Source of the DNA: Metopolophium dirhodum
Lineage: Eukaryota; Arthropoda; Insecta; Hemiptera; Aphididae
DNA: 64,000 nt
Direction: 5' to 3'
NCBI RefSeq assembly: GCF_019925205.1
Contig: NC_083568.1
Location: 6,094,237-6,158,236, forward strand
In this document: one piece after another, positions 26,221 through 36,582 of the stretch
Position numbering within the stretch: the stretch's first letter is position 1
How the letters are laid out: each line of letters begins with the position of its first letter
The notes under the pieces: model-generated
What the model was told of the DNA's origin: nothing
Seen by the model: the letters and a program-made list of their open reading frames with translations, nothing else
Database searches by the model: none
Program-made: the position numbers and the translations under genes

Positions 26221-28415
26221 TATAATAAACGATCACGACCCCCATCGCAACGACGTCTCGACGACGAAAATCTATAACGACGCGATATCCGAGTCCGCAC
26301 CGCATCGTCGTCACTGTCGCCACCGCCACCGCCTCCGCCTCCGAAGTTCTGTTTTCGATTTTTAACGACCCGAACCCATTAGCAGATGAAATGATACATG
26401 TGGCGTAGAGCGCACGCGTCGGTGCGGATTACACGAGCCGACATCACATGAAACCAATAAATTCGTCAAACAAACTGGTACTTCTATATTATATAGACGC
26501 GATCGTTTTATTATATCCCAACTACCTATGGTATAATATTATTAATATTATTATAAATGCACGCATCGGAATCGTATATACGTTTTCAAGTCGTATTTAA
26601 CATTGGCGAGTGGCGGCGACGTGTAACAAATTCTCATTTCGCGCGATGGCCGAGCCTGCCTACGTGTACCATGTACTTATATGTAGATATATACATCACG
26701 AGCATCGTATAATGTGTAATAATAATATATAATATTATATGGTGATGATTCTTGTCCGACGGCAATAATTAATGGCCTCTCCGGCGAGCGGCCAACCCTT
26801 TTCCCTCGGAAAAAGGTTAATTACTCGGAAATCGGCCGACACTAATGACATTGATGTGCTGAGATCCGCGTGGGCATGTACCTATGTAATATTATAATAT
26901 AGATTATAGACACATCAAAAAGCGCACCTCGCGCGCTGCACGGAAACCGATCGTTAAAGTCGCCAAAAAAAAAGAAAAACCCCTTGACGATCGGAGACGT
27001 CTATTTTCTACCAGACAGACGATATCCGCGGCATGACGATAGAGTGTAATATTATATGGGTGCCTACTTACTATATTAATTCGGTGACGTTTCTTTTTTA
27101 ATTTTTTTATTATTACAACCTAGCTATATATATTATCATTATATTCCTCGCGATAAAATACCACATTTGTTCAGTCCCGACGATATAATATACGCACTTC
27201 TAAGTGGGTTACATAAATAAACCATTAAGCTCTTGTCCGGTCGCAGTTAAATACTCGTGTGTTGTATATATTATATACCTACCTACTTTATATAAATATC
27301 ACATATATTTCTTTTTTTTCAAATGCGGAGAGAGAGTGATTTATCGACGCGCGGCCTGCGTCTTCTTTTGGATTTTTTCCCGTTTTTTTTTGTTTCAGTA
27401 TAGTAGTTCTTGTGTATGGGTACGCACATATAAATATATATATATATATAATACATAGTATCGGATGTATATCGATACGAAATAAAATATATCTTGACAG
27501 GCCACACGATTGTTTCACCGGCACCCGAATAACTGTTGTCGTCGCCGTTCGGCGTGTAGGTACCTATACTTTTTTTTCACCGGGTGCTCGGCGACATTAA
27601 TAAGATAATCGAAACAATGCTAAAACAAAAAGAATCGACAGACACACACACACATGTATTATAAACACATATACGTATATATAACGGTTTTCCGTTTTTG
27701 AGACGTCACAAATCATTAGGTCCACGCCGACAATATAAATATTCTTGTATTGCCGCGTACAACTACTGCGGTGTACGACTACTCTATATATACACCTACA
27801 AAGGTTGTCCGACGACCATTAAAGTATAATAATAATAATATAATATAATATTGTATTACTTCGGCGACGATCGAAATTCACAAGTATATTTTCGTACGCG
27901 CATAAAACTGGCTTATTAATCTTATTAATTGTTTTTTTTTTGCGTCTGTACATAAAGGTACCTGCAGGTACTTATTTCTATATTATACGTTTTCCTTGTA
28001 ACCATAACGCGAGCGGTATTATCGCGGCTGACACAAGATCGTATCGATCGATCGCTGAAGAATATAGGTACCGACTGTTACTATATATATGCATAAAAAT
28101 ATATATAATATCTACCACATTATACCTATATACAATATCATATGCAAGTTGATACGAATTTTGGAACGCTTTAACCGGGTTCAGACTTATTTTACTTTTA
28201 ATGTAGGTAATATATTATATTACAACCGAATTCGACGTGAATGTGATTTTTATTTTACGATTTATTTTCAATATATTATTATCGCCAGCGCGAGTTGCAC
28301 TACTATTGCAATAGGTACACATTATAATATTTACATCAAACACGACTATTTTTTTCACATGAGTATATAGGATGTATTGAAATTACTTATTTAAAACTGC
28401 TCTCTGAGTACTCTC
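26221..28415. other. Gene-free stretch with a regulatory-looking core
   Basis: A GC-richer patch follows the MITE (26230-26470). At 26765-26830, AATTAATGGCC and GGTTAATTACTC (homeodomain-type TAAT sites) flank CTCTCCGGCGAGCGGCC. The rest is AT-rich. Confidence 0.4.
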
Positions 28416-28426
28416 AAACAAAAATA

Positions 28427-28717
28427 TTTTTTTTTTTTTATTAACTAACCCGCGGCCAATTAATAACTTAGGCCATTGAGGGGTTTTTACTGAGGGGGAA
28501 AGTACTGTAAGTGTAAACACGTGTGTTTTGGTTTTGGCAAATTTTTTTAGTGGTCACCCATAGGTATCTGCCATGCCCGGGTGGGGGATGGCGGCACTTC
28601 TCTCCGGACACCGTGACTTGCCAGAAGAAAAATGCCGCACGCTGCCAGCATCGTACCGGCGACGGTGTCCGTCGCAATCGACGATTAAATTAATCCACTC
28701 GGCCACTCCGTTCCCCA
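28427..28717 (-). mobile_element. tRNA-derived SINE with 11-base target duplication
   Basis: Read on the minus strand, the element starts GGGGAACGGAGTGGCCGAG at 28716. It has an A box TGGCCGAGTGG (28705-28695) and a B-box-like GGTACGATGCT (28657-28647), spaced as in a tRNA of the Ser/Leu type. About 170 bases of unrelated body follow, and it ends in a poly(A) tail (plus-strand T run 28427-28439). Perfect direct repeats AAACAAAAATA at 28416-28426 and 28718-28728 flank it. Promoter, tail and target duplication together make this a complete SINE insertion. The B box differs from consensus at about three positions, so transcription may be weak. Confidence 0.8.
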
Positions 28718-29852
28718 AAACAAAAATAATATTATAAAATCTTATAAAATATTGTTATATTATATTAGCAAACGTATATTATCGAATTCTTTAAAAAAAG
28801 CACTCACCACAAATACGATTACCGAAATTGCAATATTTATCTAATAATACATTTCCATCGAAAAACGTCTAAATGTGTATACGATTTACTTGATTTATTT
28901 TACGACGCGAGTGTTATATATATAATATGTATATACTTTATTATTATGGTATCACTCGTGTGTAATAATAATAAGAAATTCGGCATTGTGTGCACGCTCA
29001 TCTGTTCGTGTCCCGTGGCTGTTCATTTTTATAATTGATTAAAATATAAACTCCATCAAGGGTCCGAATAATAATTAGCCTCTGTCTCTCTCTCTCTGTC
29101 TCTATATTTAACCTTGGCATGGAAATCATAAATCTTCACCCTCGCTATAAAAAGTTAACGATGAAATAATGCTTATCCCATGAGTCACAAATCTTCGTTT
29201 ATTTAATTTCGGCGCTGTTTCTTCTTCGGAACTAAAAGCCGCGTATAATAATAAGTATACCGCGTGGTACACAACGCGGGTATATTAATTTATGAATATT
29301 ATAATCATATTTCATTGTATTACGAGATAAGCTACCGGCCGACATCAAAACACGAAACCGTTTCGTATAATACTTAGATACGGTAAAATACGGTGTACAT
29401 AATAAAATAATATACAATACCTTTGTACACACAGGGATTTATATTTGTTATTATTTTGGAAAAATTCAACAAATCCGTTTAATATCGCGCGCGCAACAGT
29501 GCACCGGACGTTTACAATAATAATAATTAATTTTCTGTGATAGAACGGCCGTCTATATAATATAATATACTTAAGAGGACGCTACACCAAAACGTATACG
29601 CGTGTAACGGCCGAGAGAACGCGCTGTTAAGTGTTTTCGCGATCCGCATGCACGCGACGTTTAAGTCACGCCCACTACCCGCAGTCGGCGGCCGGCCGTC
29701 GATTGTGCTCAGTCGGGACTTCGGGAGCGACTTTCATTATTCTATGAACGTTCGTCTAGGACGTCTCTCATCATTATAAAATATGTATACGTAAATGCCG
29801 CCGTATTATTTTAAATGTCCGCGCGTACCCATGATCTATTGATTATAATTTA

Positions 29853-30260
29853 AGTCACTGCTTACCTTAATATATTATGTAGCATTGTATAGATCGTATA
29901 AACTGTATAACATAGCTTGATTTGTATTTATTGAATAACTACTTTTCGAATACAATTAAATAGAAAACTTCTATATTACCTATTGCCTATTGGTAATCAT
30001 ACGTAAATTCTTTTGGAGTAGATACAATATACATACCTATAATTTTTTATTTAAATAAAAAATCAAATATAGGCAAAATTTATTAAAATTATATTAAGAC
30101 CTAATATATATTATATATATATATATATTAATATATAATATAATATGATAACCTAATATAATATATTATACATTTTTGAAAGTTATACTGCTTACCTAAA
30201 TATAATATGTAGCAATATATTATAGATAGTAAAAACGGTAATACAACATAATATATTGAC
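29853..30260. repeat. Diverged direct repeat downstream of the Mutator-like gene
   Basis: CACTGCTTACCTTAATATAT (29855) and TACTGCTTACCTAAATATAA (30187) start two similar stretches of about 70 bases, both followed by TATGTAGCA and later by CATAATATATT/CATAGCTTG-like words. On the minus strand both carry AAG or TAG followed by GTAAGCAGT, a donor-like site. This fits a duplicated gene tail whose exons have decayed. Confidence 0.4.
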
Positions 30261-30317
30261 TTTTAGTTATCGCATTATTACTGATTCAATTATAATACAA
30301 AGAGTAAAATATATTTA

Positions 30318-30360
30318 TTGTTGAAAAATATAAAATGCATCAATAATTCTACGACCAGAA
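30318..30360 (-). pseudogene. Decayed second copy of the GRRIVD exon of the Mutator-like gene
   Basis: After the acceptor-like CTATTGCAG, the minus strand reads S-GRRIIDAFYIFQQ and then a stop (TAA at 30317-30315). This is closely similar to GRRIVDIAYIFEQ in the fifth coding exon of the gene upstream, and it begins with the same single-base splice phase. The rest of that exon is not recognisable. It indicates that a second paralogue, or a tandem copy, once stood immediately downstream. Confidence 0.6.
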
Positions 30361-30611
30361 CTGCAATAGTATTTATAATATATTCATTATTATTATTATT
30401 TATTATACATATTATACAATCACTCCTAACTTTTCGCTCACAACCATACTTACGCGATTGTATTTATCTCGTTATTACTTATTAGATACCTACTTCATGA
30501 TATATAATATATTAATATAGTATTATTTACTATTAGGTAAAAAATAATAATGAATAATACCTAATAAATAACCTAAATACCTAACCCCTAGTCTCAAATA
30601 AATTAATATTT

Positions 30612-33538
30612 CTAAATACTTATACTATTTCTTATTCCTACAAATAAAACTTTCCTGGTTCTTTTCCCAATAATAGTGGCCTATATAATATTGTTTTAAT
30701 ACAATTAAAAATTGAATACTATATAATAATTTGCAACTTAATTTAAACAATTATACTTTCATACCGTTCCTGATAAAGCATTGTACTTGGACTTATAGCT
30801 ACGTTTCGACCATTGGCCATCAGCGATAACTGTACACATAGGTATACCGTCCACGTCAACCTCACCATTTTCTAATGCCATCTGTCGTTCTTCGTCTCCA
30901 GCCTTTTGCATTTCACTCCATGCAGTTTTTTGTACAACCAAATTAATACAATTTTGCATTTTTATGTACGTCGTATTGCACATAGTAGGTAGTTCAACTG
31001 AAGCAGAAAGCTCCGTTAACTGTGCGTATCCTATCCCTTTTGTTGTAATATTCAATATTTTATTAATTACTATTTATTTATACCATATTTTTTAGATTCT
31101 GAATGGAGTGATGAATGTATTAATTATACAATGATGTGTGTTTTTTTTTTATAAAACGTTTTTAAAAACGGAAATTTTTACGCAAAACCAGTTTTTGATA
31201 AAATTGAATTTTTAATTTGGCTGTCACTCAAAAACTAAAAACTGTATAAACTTGAAATTTTCACCAAATGTTTATATTGGTTCACCTATACATCGTATAA
31301 TTTTTGAAAGATTTTGAGGTATTTTGAGCTATTTATGGACAGTTGACATTTTGGATTTTTCTTTTTTAGTTTAACTTATAGCCATTAAAAAAATCAAAAA
31401 TCGTAAGTCACAATTTTTTTTATAACCGTAGAAAGTTAAAATTTTTACGAAATATGATAAAATTACGAAAATTTGAAGTTATTTTGTAGTTGAAAATTCA
31501 TAAAATTTTAATTATTTATACCTAAAATTTGAAATTTAATTACAATAGGTTCTCCATACATTTTTCTTCAAATACCTAATAAAAAAAAAACTCTAACGGG
31601 CTAAAACCACCAATTTTTATGAGCGTTTGAAATAGGCATTTTAAATATTCGATTTTTTTTTTTTTATATAAATGTCCATAAAGATTTTTTGGCTGAGTCA
31701 AAATACTTGGGGACATTGAATAAAATGTCCACATAAATTAATCTATGAGTGATTCAAAAATTATCAAAATACATATAGGCTCAATTTTTTTTATAAGCGT
31801 TTGAAATTCAAATATTCACTATGATTACGAGCGTTTAAATTAAAAAAATTATAAATTCACGCGTAAAAAAACGATTTATTATCAAACGGTTTTAGATATA
31901 AAATGAATAAATAAAATATCCTAGGCTGACAATTAATCGTCTCCGTTCAGAATCGTTTATATTAGTATAATGTATAAACCATTCATTAACATACCTGCAG
32001 CGATACTACCATTAACTAAAGATTTGTTAATCGGTATGTATGATTCTTTTGGATTTTCTGAATGAATTATACTTTCAATACTACAAATTTGACATTGAAA
32101 TTTAAAACTTGAAGTATACCCGTTTCTAATTTCTGATTTAAATATCATATCTAAAAATGAACAATCAGTACCACCACTATGACGATTTTTTTTTATTTGT
32201 TCAAAAATATAAGCTATATCCACTATTCGTCTGCCTACTAAATTCCTAAATATAAATATACATTATAAGTAAGTTAGATGGGCAAGACAAAAAATAAATA
32301 ACGTTATACATACTCGGAAACAATTGTGTCAGATGTAGTGTTGGAAATTACGCTAAAATTATGAGCATCAATATTCTCTGCAGTTACAGTATCACTATAC
32401 AAACATTAAAATGTATGATCAATATTATCATTTATCAATTATAGTATTATAGTTACAATGTTTTTAATATAGATTTATTGGTACCTCGAACTAAATAGCG
32501 TAAAACTGTCAAAAGAGTCAGCTACATTTCTTTCATCCTCGTATTGCGTTTTATTTAAATATACATCAGTATCATGAAGGTTAGGAGTCGATGTACAATC
32601 GATATTAGGTGGTGTACCATCGAAACTACGTAGTTTAAATTGGAGTGTGAAAATTTAAAAATATATATTGCCAAACGAGATTAACCAAATAAAAATATTA
32701 TTTAATTTGCATACTTACGTCACGGTCGTATTCAAATTGTGCGAATCATTAATCTCTATAAATTCTTCCGAAGAAGTTACTTGATTTTGCACACTCGTGG
32801 TGGGTTCCAAGCTAGTAAATATATTTATAGTTAGTGTTTTTCTGATCCAAGCTTGATTTTGAGATTTTATTTAATAAGTAAAAAAAAATTTACAAATCAT
32901 TGATTTTTTATCATGACAAAAATAACAAACTATTGAACGTAATTAGTATGAATTTGTACGACCATTTTCGGAATTTGTACGCAACTTGTTCAACGAGAAA
33001 AATGCATTTGACATTAAATACTAACTCTTTATTTATTTAATGTGTACAATGTACATCCATGGTTTAAGATAAAAACATTTTAATAAGTGTTCAAAAATGA
33101 CTCAAATAAGCGAAACATCAATCGAAACGACAATCGTGCGAATTTCGAAGTTAGTCGTGCAAATTCATGCTAATTACGTGCTGAAATTCTGAATGGTGGC
33201 GTAATCAAACTGTAGAAATTTGATTGATTTCGTATTCGAGCGGTGCTGGCGCAACGTACGTGTAAAAAAAATGGTAGGTATTATTCAACTTACCCGACAT
33301 TATCAATTTCGAGATTTTCTGGATTCAAATTTTGCGGTATTTCTTTTTATAATTATACACAAATTATTCATTGGTATCCAAGTTTGCATATTATGAATAG
33401 AAGATAGACAACTAATTAGTAAATAAATACTTACGTAACATGCCGATTTTTTCTAGCCATGCTTAATCGGGCCTTCATTTCCGATTTATGCTGTTTGTTT
33501 TTTTTTTTAACAGTTCGAGCTTTTTTGTAGGGAGACAT
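30612..33538 (-). CDS. Mutator-like transposase-domain protein, seven exons, C-terminally truncated
   Basis: The exons, in transcript order, are 33538-33435, 32811-32719, 32625-32485, 32394-32314, 32245-31995, 31069-30765 and 30680-30612 (TAG). All introns start GT (GTAAGT twice, GTACCA, GTATGT twice, GTATGA) and end AG, and the joined exons give about 347 codons without a stop. The start is the ATG at 33538. The N terminus is basic (MSPYKKARTV, Lys-rich to about residue 30). Residues 35-140 are a Ser/Thr/Asn/Asp-rich linker built from short exons. The conserved part follows: GRRIVDIAYIFEQ, a CQIC zinc-type pair, INKSLVNGS, then VIADGQWSKRSY and ALSGTATIIGKRTRKVLFVGI. These match the metazoan Mutator-like transposase domain. 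The Asp of the DGQW motif is probably the first catalytic acid (inference). Relatives continue for hundreds of residues with more Cys and acidic motifs, but here the frame stops six codons after GIRN, so activity is unlikely. It is either a relic or a recent truncated host gene. Confidence 0.82.
31095..31954. mobile_element. MITE of the GATTCTGAGCGGAG family, inside an intron
   Basis: The element starts GATTCTGAATGGAG and ends CTCCGTTCAGAATC, which are inverted repeats of each other. The same termini bound the shorter element at 13104-13484, and both are preceded by TTTA and followed by GTTT. The interior is AT-rich with many poly-A/poly-T tracts and no credible frame. It sits in the intron between the exons ending at 31995 and starting at 31069. 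Removing its 860 bases leaves about 65 bases, the size of the gene's other introns, so it is a later insertion. Confidence 0.75.
33294..33342 (-). pseudogene. Skipped or frameshifted extra linker exon of the Mutator-like gene
   Basis: Inside the first intron, a 49-base segment is preceded by AG and followed by GGTAAGT. Read in one frame it gives an Asn/Glu-rich stretch (IPQNLNPENLEIDNV) of the same style as the neighbouring linker exons. Every neighbouring linker exon has a length divisible by three and starts in phase 2. This one is one base too long, in an A run at its 5' edge. Including it would bring in an early stop. It looks like a former symmetric exon broken by a single-base insertion, or an exon that is simply skipped. 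Confidence 0.4.
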
Positions 33539-33930
33539 AATAAAAAAACAATTTTCACAGCACAGTAGCAATAAAATAAAATAAACAATCAAAAAAAAAA
33601 AGCGTGACGTTCACTGTTTGATATGTAGATCACAATTCCCAAATGAAATTACTACATGTATTTATAAAAGCCGGCTTCAAACATCGACTTGTGTGGCAAA
33701 TAATTATTAATGTGGTACAAATTAATATTTATCGGAAATATTGCTATTTTTGTATCGACAATTTGGATATTTATAAACTATGCGCGCCTTCGATAGACCG
33801 GTCTTTCGATGAACGGTGCGTTACCGTGCGCGGTGTGGGGGTAACGGGTACAGTTTTGTACACAACCGCTATTATAGCCACCAGAGCAGGCAGCAGCACT
33901 ATACGGTTATACAAATACGAATTTTTTTTC

Positions 33931-34252
33931 AAAAACATGTCTCAGGAGAATCACTCTCATTTGGGCTACATTAATTATACAAATACCTACTTTCGTAAAC
34001 ACAAAGGTGAGAACATTATCTGTGTTCCTATGTTGGATCTTTTAGATACCATCAACATAGTAACTTTTAATAAATGTTGAATATTTGGTTATTTTATCAT
34101 TTTCTACAGTCCAAAACAGCCGACTGAGTAAACGTATACTTATTATCCAACATAGGAACCCAGATAAAATTGTTATCCTTAAATGGTCGAAATTTGAATT
34201 TTGTGCGATAAATACAGTTCAAATGAGAGCAATTCTACTAAAACATGTTTTT
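33931..34252. repeat. Gap-free 108-base inverted repeat with a 106-base loop
   Basis: The left arm is 33931-34038 and the right arm is 34145-34252. Both run from AAAAACATGT to TTCCTATGTTGGAT when read in the arm direction. They align over 108 bases without a gap at roughly 70 percent by hand count, with the ends best kept. Translated from the shared ATG both arms keep the frame: MSQENHSHL...VPMLD on the left, and SHL...VPMLD after two early stops on the right. The left arm lies in a 145-codon frame (33643-34080) that I do not recognise. It may be a small fold-back element or an inverted duplicate of an exon. Confidence 0.65.
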
Positions 34253-35999
34253 AGGTGGCGAAAACCGGTGTGTAGCGTCCTCTTAATGTTATTATGCCAG
34301 TCGTTTGACTACACGTAACATAATAATAATATTATTATATTATTATTGTTCACAAAAATGTAACGAAATCTCGAAGTACTACACACTATATTATAGTTGT
34401 TATTCTTTACCGCAGTTATAGGTTTGTTGTTCATGTGTTATTTTGTAATGTGCAATTATATGGAAATACAAAAGTCGCTTGCCATGTTAATCGTAAATTT
34501 TAACAGTGCGCATGCTGTTGATATAATATATTACCTATGTATATTGTATACAGAATGTAATAATTGTATCCACTGCATTGTTCAGACACCAAAGGAGACC
34601 CCGTTTAATTGTTTTTTAAACGAACGCTGCAAAGTTGAGGATATAATTAAAAGTAATAGATTCAACATCTCCATTTTCGTTTTAACTAACGGTATATTCT
34701 TTCCGCCAACACTGCATTATTAACTCCACCATATTATTATAATGAAGTTTATGCGAAACGTGTACGAAACTATTTCAATAAGACATATTATATTGTAATG
34801 TTTTAATATATCATTTAAAAACATCACACCTTTAATGGGACCTATATACTATAATATTATAATATACAACGCACTGCACGTTAACGAACGAAGATGAAAA
34901 AAAAGGATATATTATTTGGACATGATAATATTTCACAAAGCTGCAGCGAAAATGCTATATACCTACTCGAATAATAGTATAACAGCACTGCGATAATGCG
35001 ATATCTGTATTGTTATTAGGTACTTATAATATTATAACGTTATAATATGAGATAAATAATAACATATATTATAATGCTGAGGACATAAAAATATAATGCA
35101 TACAACTTGACGTCGCAATATTATGCATTTTACGTTTTTTGTGAAGAAAAAAATATTTTGATTATTTAAGGAATGCGAGATCTTTTCCTTACAAACCGAT
35201 AAATATCTCTCGGTGTCTTCTCTCGTATATCTTTATTATGTACCTATGTTGCTACGTATATAACATAACTATAATATAGTATAATATTATTATAGTGGTC
35301 GGATACTGCGGTCGCCGCGCAGGTACCTACAAACGATTAGTAATGTTAATTTATAACATTAATTTTAAATATTCGAGTATCCACATAAAAATAAAACGGC
35401 GCGTAATCAGTAGTGTGTGCACAGTATTATTATATATTATTCTCTTAAGAATTACCTTCCAAACATTTATGACAGTAATAATTAATCCCTCGGACGGGGG
35501 CTCTTGCCCATTATATGTATATACATTTATATACCTAGGTCTATAATATTTAGGCGGGTATACACATATAAAACGGTATCCGATACGAGCCGTAGATAAG
35601 ATTTGTTGATTTTTTTTAGAATTATTATGTAAACCGTTTTCACTCGAGTACCTAACTATATAACATTATGATAATAAGGAAATATAATATAAGGAATTTC
35701 AGTAATCGAGTATATGGCCGCGAGGGAACCGAAAACGATTGAAAATACCCATCACATACAAACAAATGCCGACGAAAAAACTAAAAAGTAATTATTTCGT
35801 GTTCCGAAGACCAAATAACGAATATAAATACTTTGAATACTACACGGCGTACGGATTCCATTGTTTTGATAGATCGTATAACGATAATAATTAAAAAAAA
35901 AAAACAACTCTCGTATAACTTTGTTCCTTCCCGAATGTGTGTAGGTAATGACAATATAATATAATGTAATGCCATAGTCAAATAATGTTTAAAAATATA
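34253..35999. other. AT-rich sequence without a supported gene
   Basis: A 108-codon frame (34397-34723, Cys/Asn-rich, hydrophobic start) is present but shows no recognisable motif or splice context. Confidence 0.5.
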
Positions 36000-36582
36000 C
36001 AGGGTGATTCACCAGGCATCATGCTCACTCCCAATTTTTCACTTAAATAGTGAATTTATTTGTATTTATACCTACTCTGTACTCAACGACAATTTATTCA
36101 AATTCTTGAACTTTTTTGTATTTCTTACTTGAAGACCCCTCTAGCGATACAAACGTCTGTTTGCAAATGATAACCTATTTCCTGTAAATCATTTAGTGGA
36201 CACATTTTTTGAAAATGATCATATTATACCTAATTCGAAATTCGAATGAGCTATTTCTTAGTTATTAAAATGTTTTTACTAATAAGATAATAGTTCTTAA
36301 AAATGGTCTTACAAAATTATAAAATAGACTTAATATTGGACCTAGTATTTATTATACCTATACTTGGGCCACTTTTAAAAACTATTAATTTTGATGGATT
36401 GATATTAACTACTAAAATTGTCAAATCACCGTAGCCCTCTTATGAATCCATCTTATGAACCCAATGCATGAACCCAATTTGAAAATATGGTCTTAAAGTA
36501 GGTATATTTAAAAATTTCAAAAAACGGATTCTAAATAACTGCGAAGAAAAAGAGGGGTGATCATGCTCGGTGAATCACCCTG
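36000..36582. mobile_element. TA-flanked MITE, CAGGGTGATTCACC family, short copy
   Basis: It begins CAGGGTGATTCACC and ends GGTGAATCACCCTG, a perfect 14-base terminal inverted repeat flanked by TA on both sides. The imperfect repeat continues (GCATGATC on the right-end strand). No coding capacity is visible. Its ends match those of the element at 25364-26220, so the two belong to one family. Confidence 0.8.

Noticed and set aside
29690..29760. GC-richer patch with TCAGTC, possible transcription start
   Set aside because: No TATA or downstream element at the right spacing. Resemblance of GAACGTTCGTCTAGGAC to block P1 is too short to trust.
33643..34080. 145-codon plus frame beside the Mutator-like gene
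   Set aside because: Only the part in the inverted repeat looks structured. The rest lacks motifs, and the right arm has stops. Recorded as a repeat instead.
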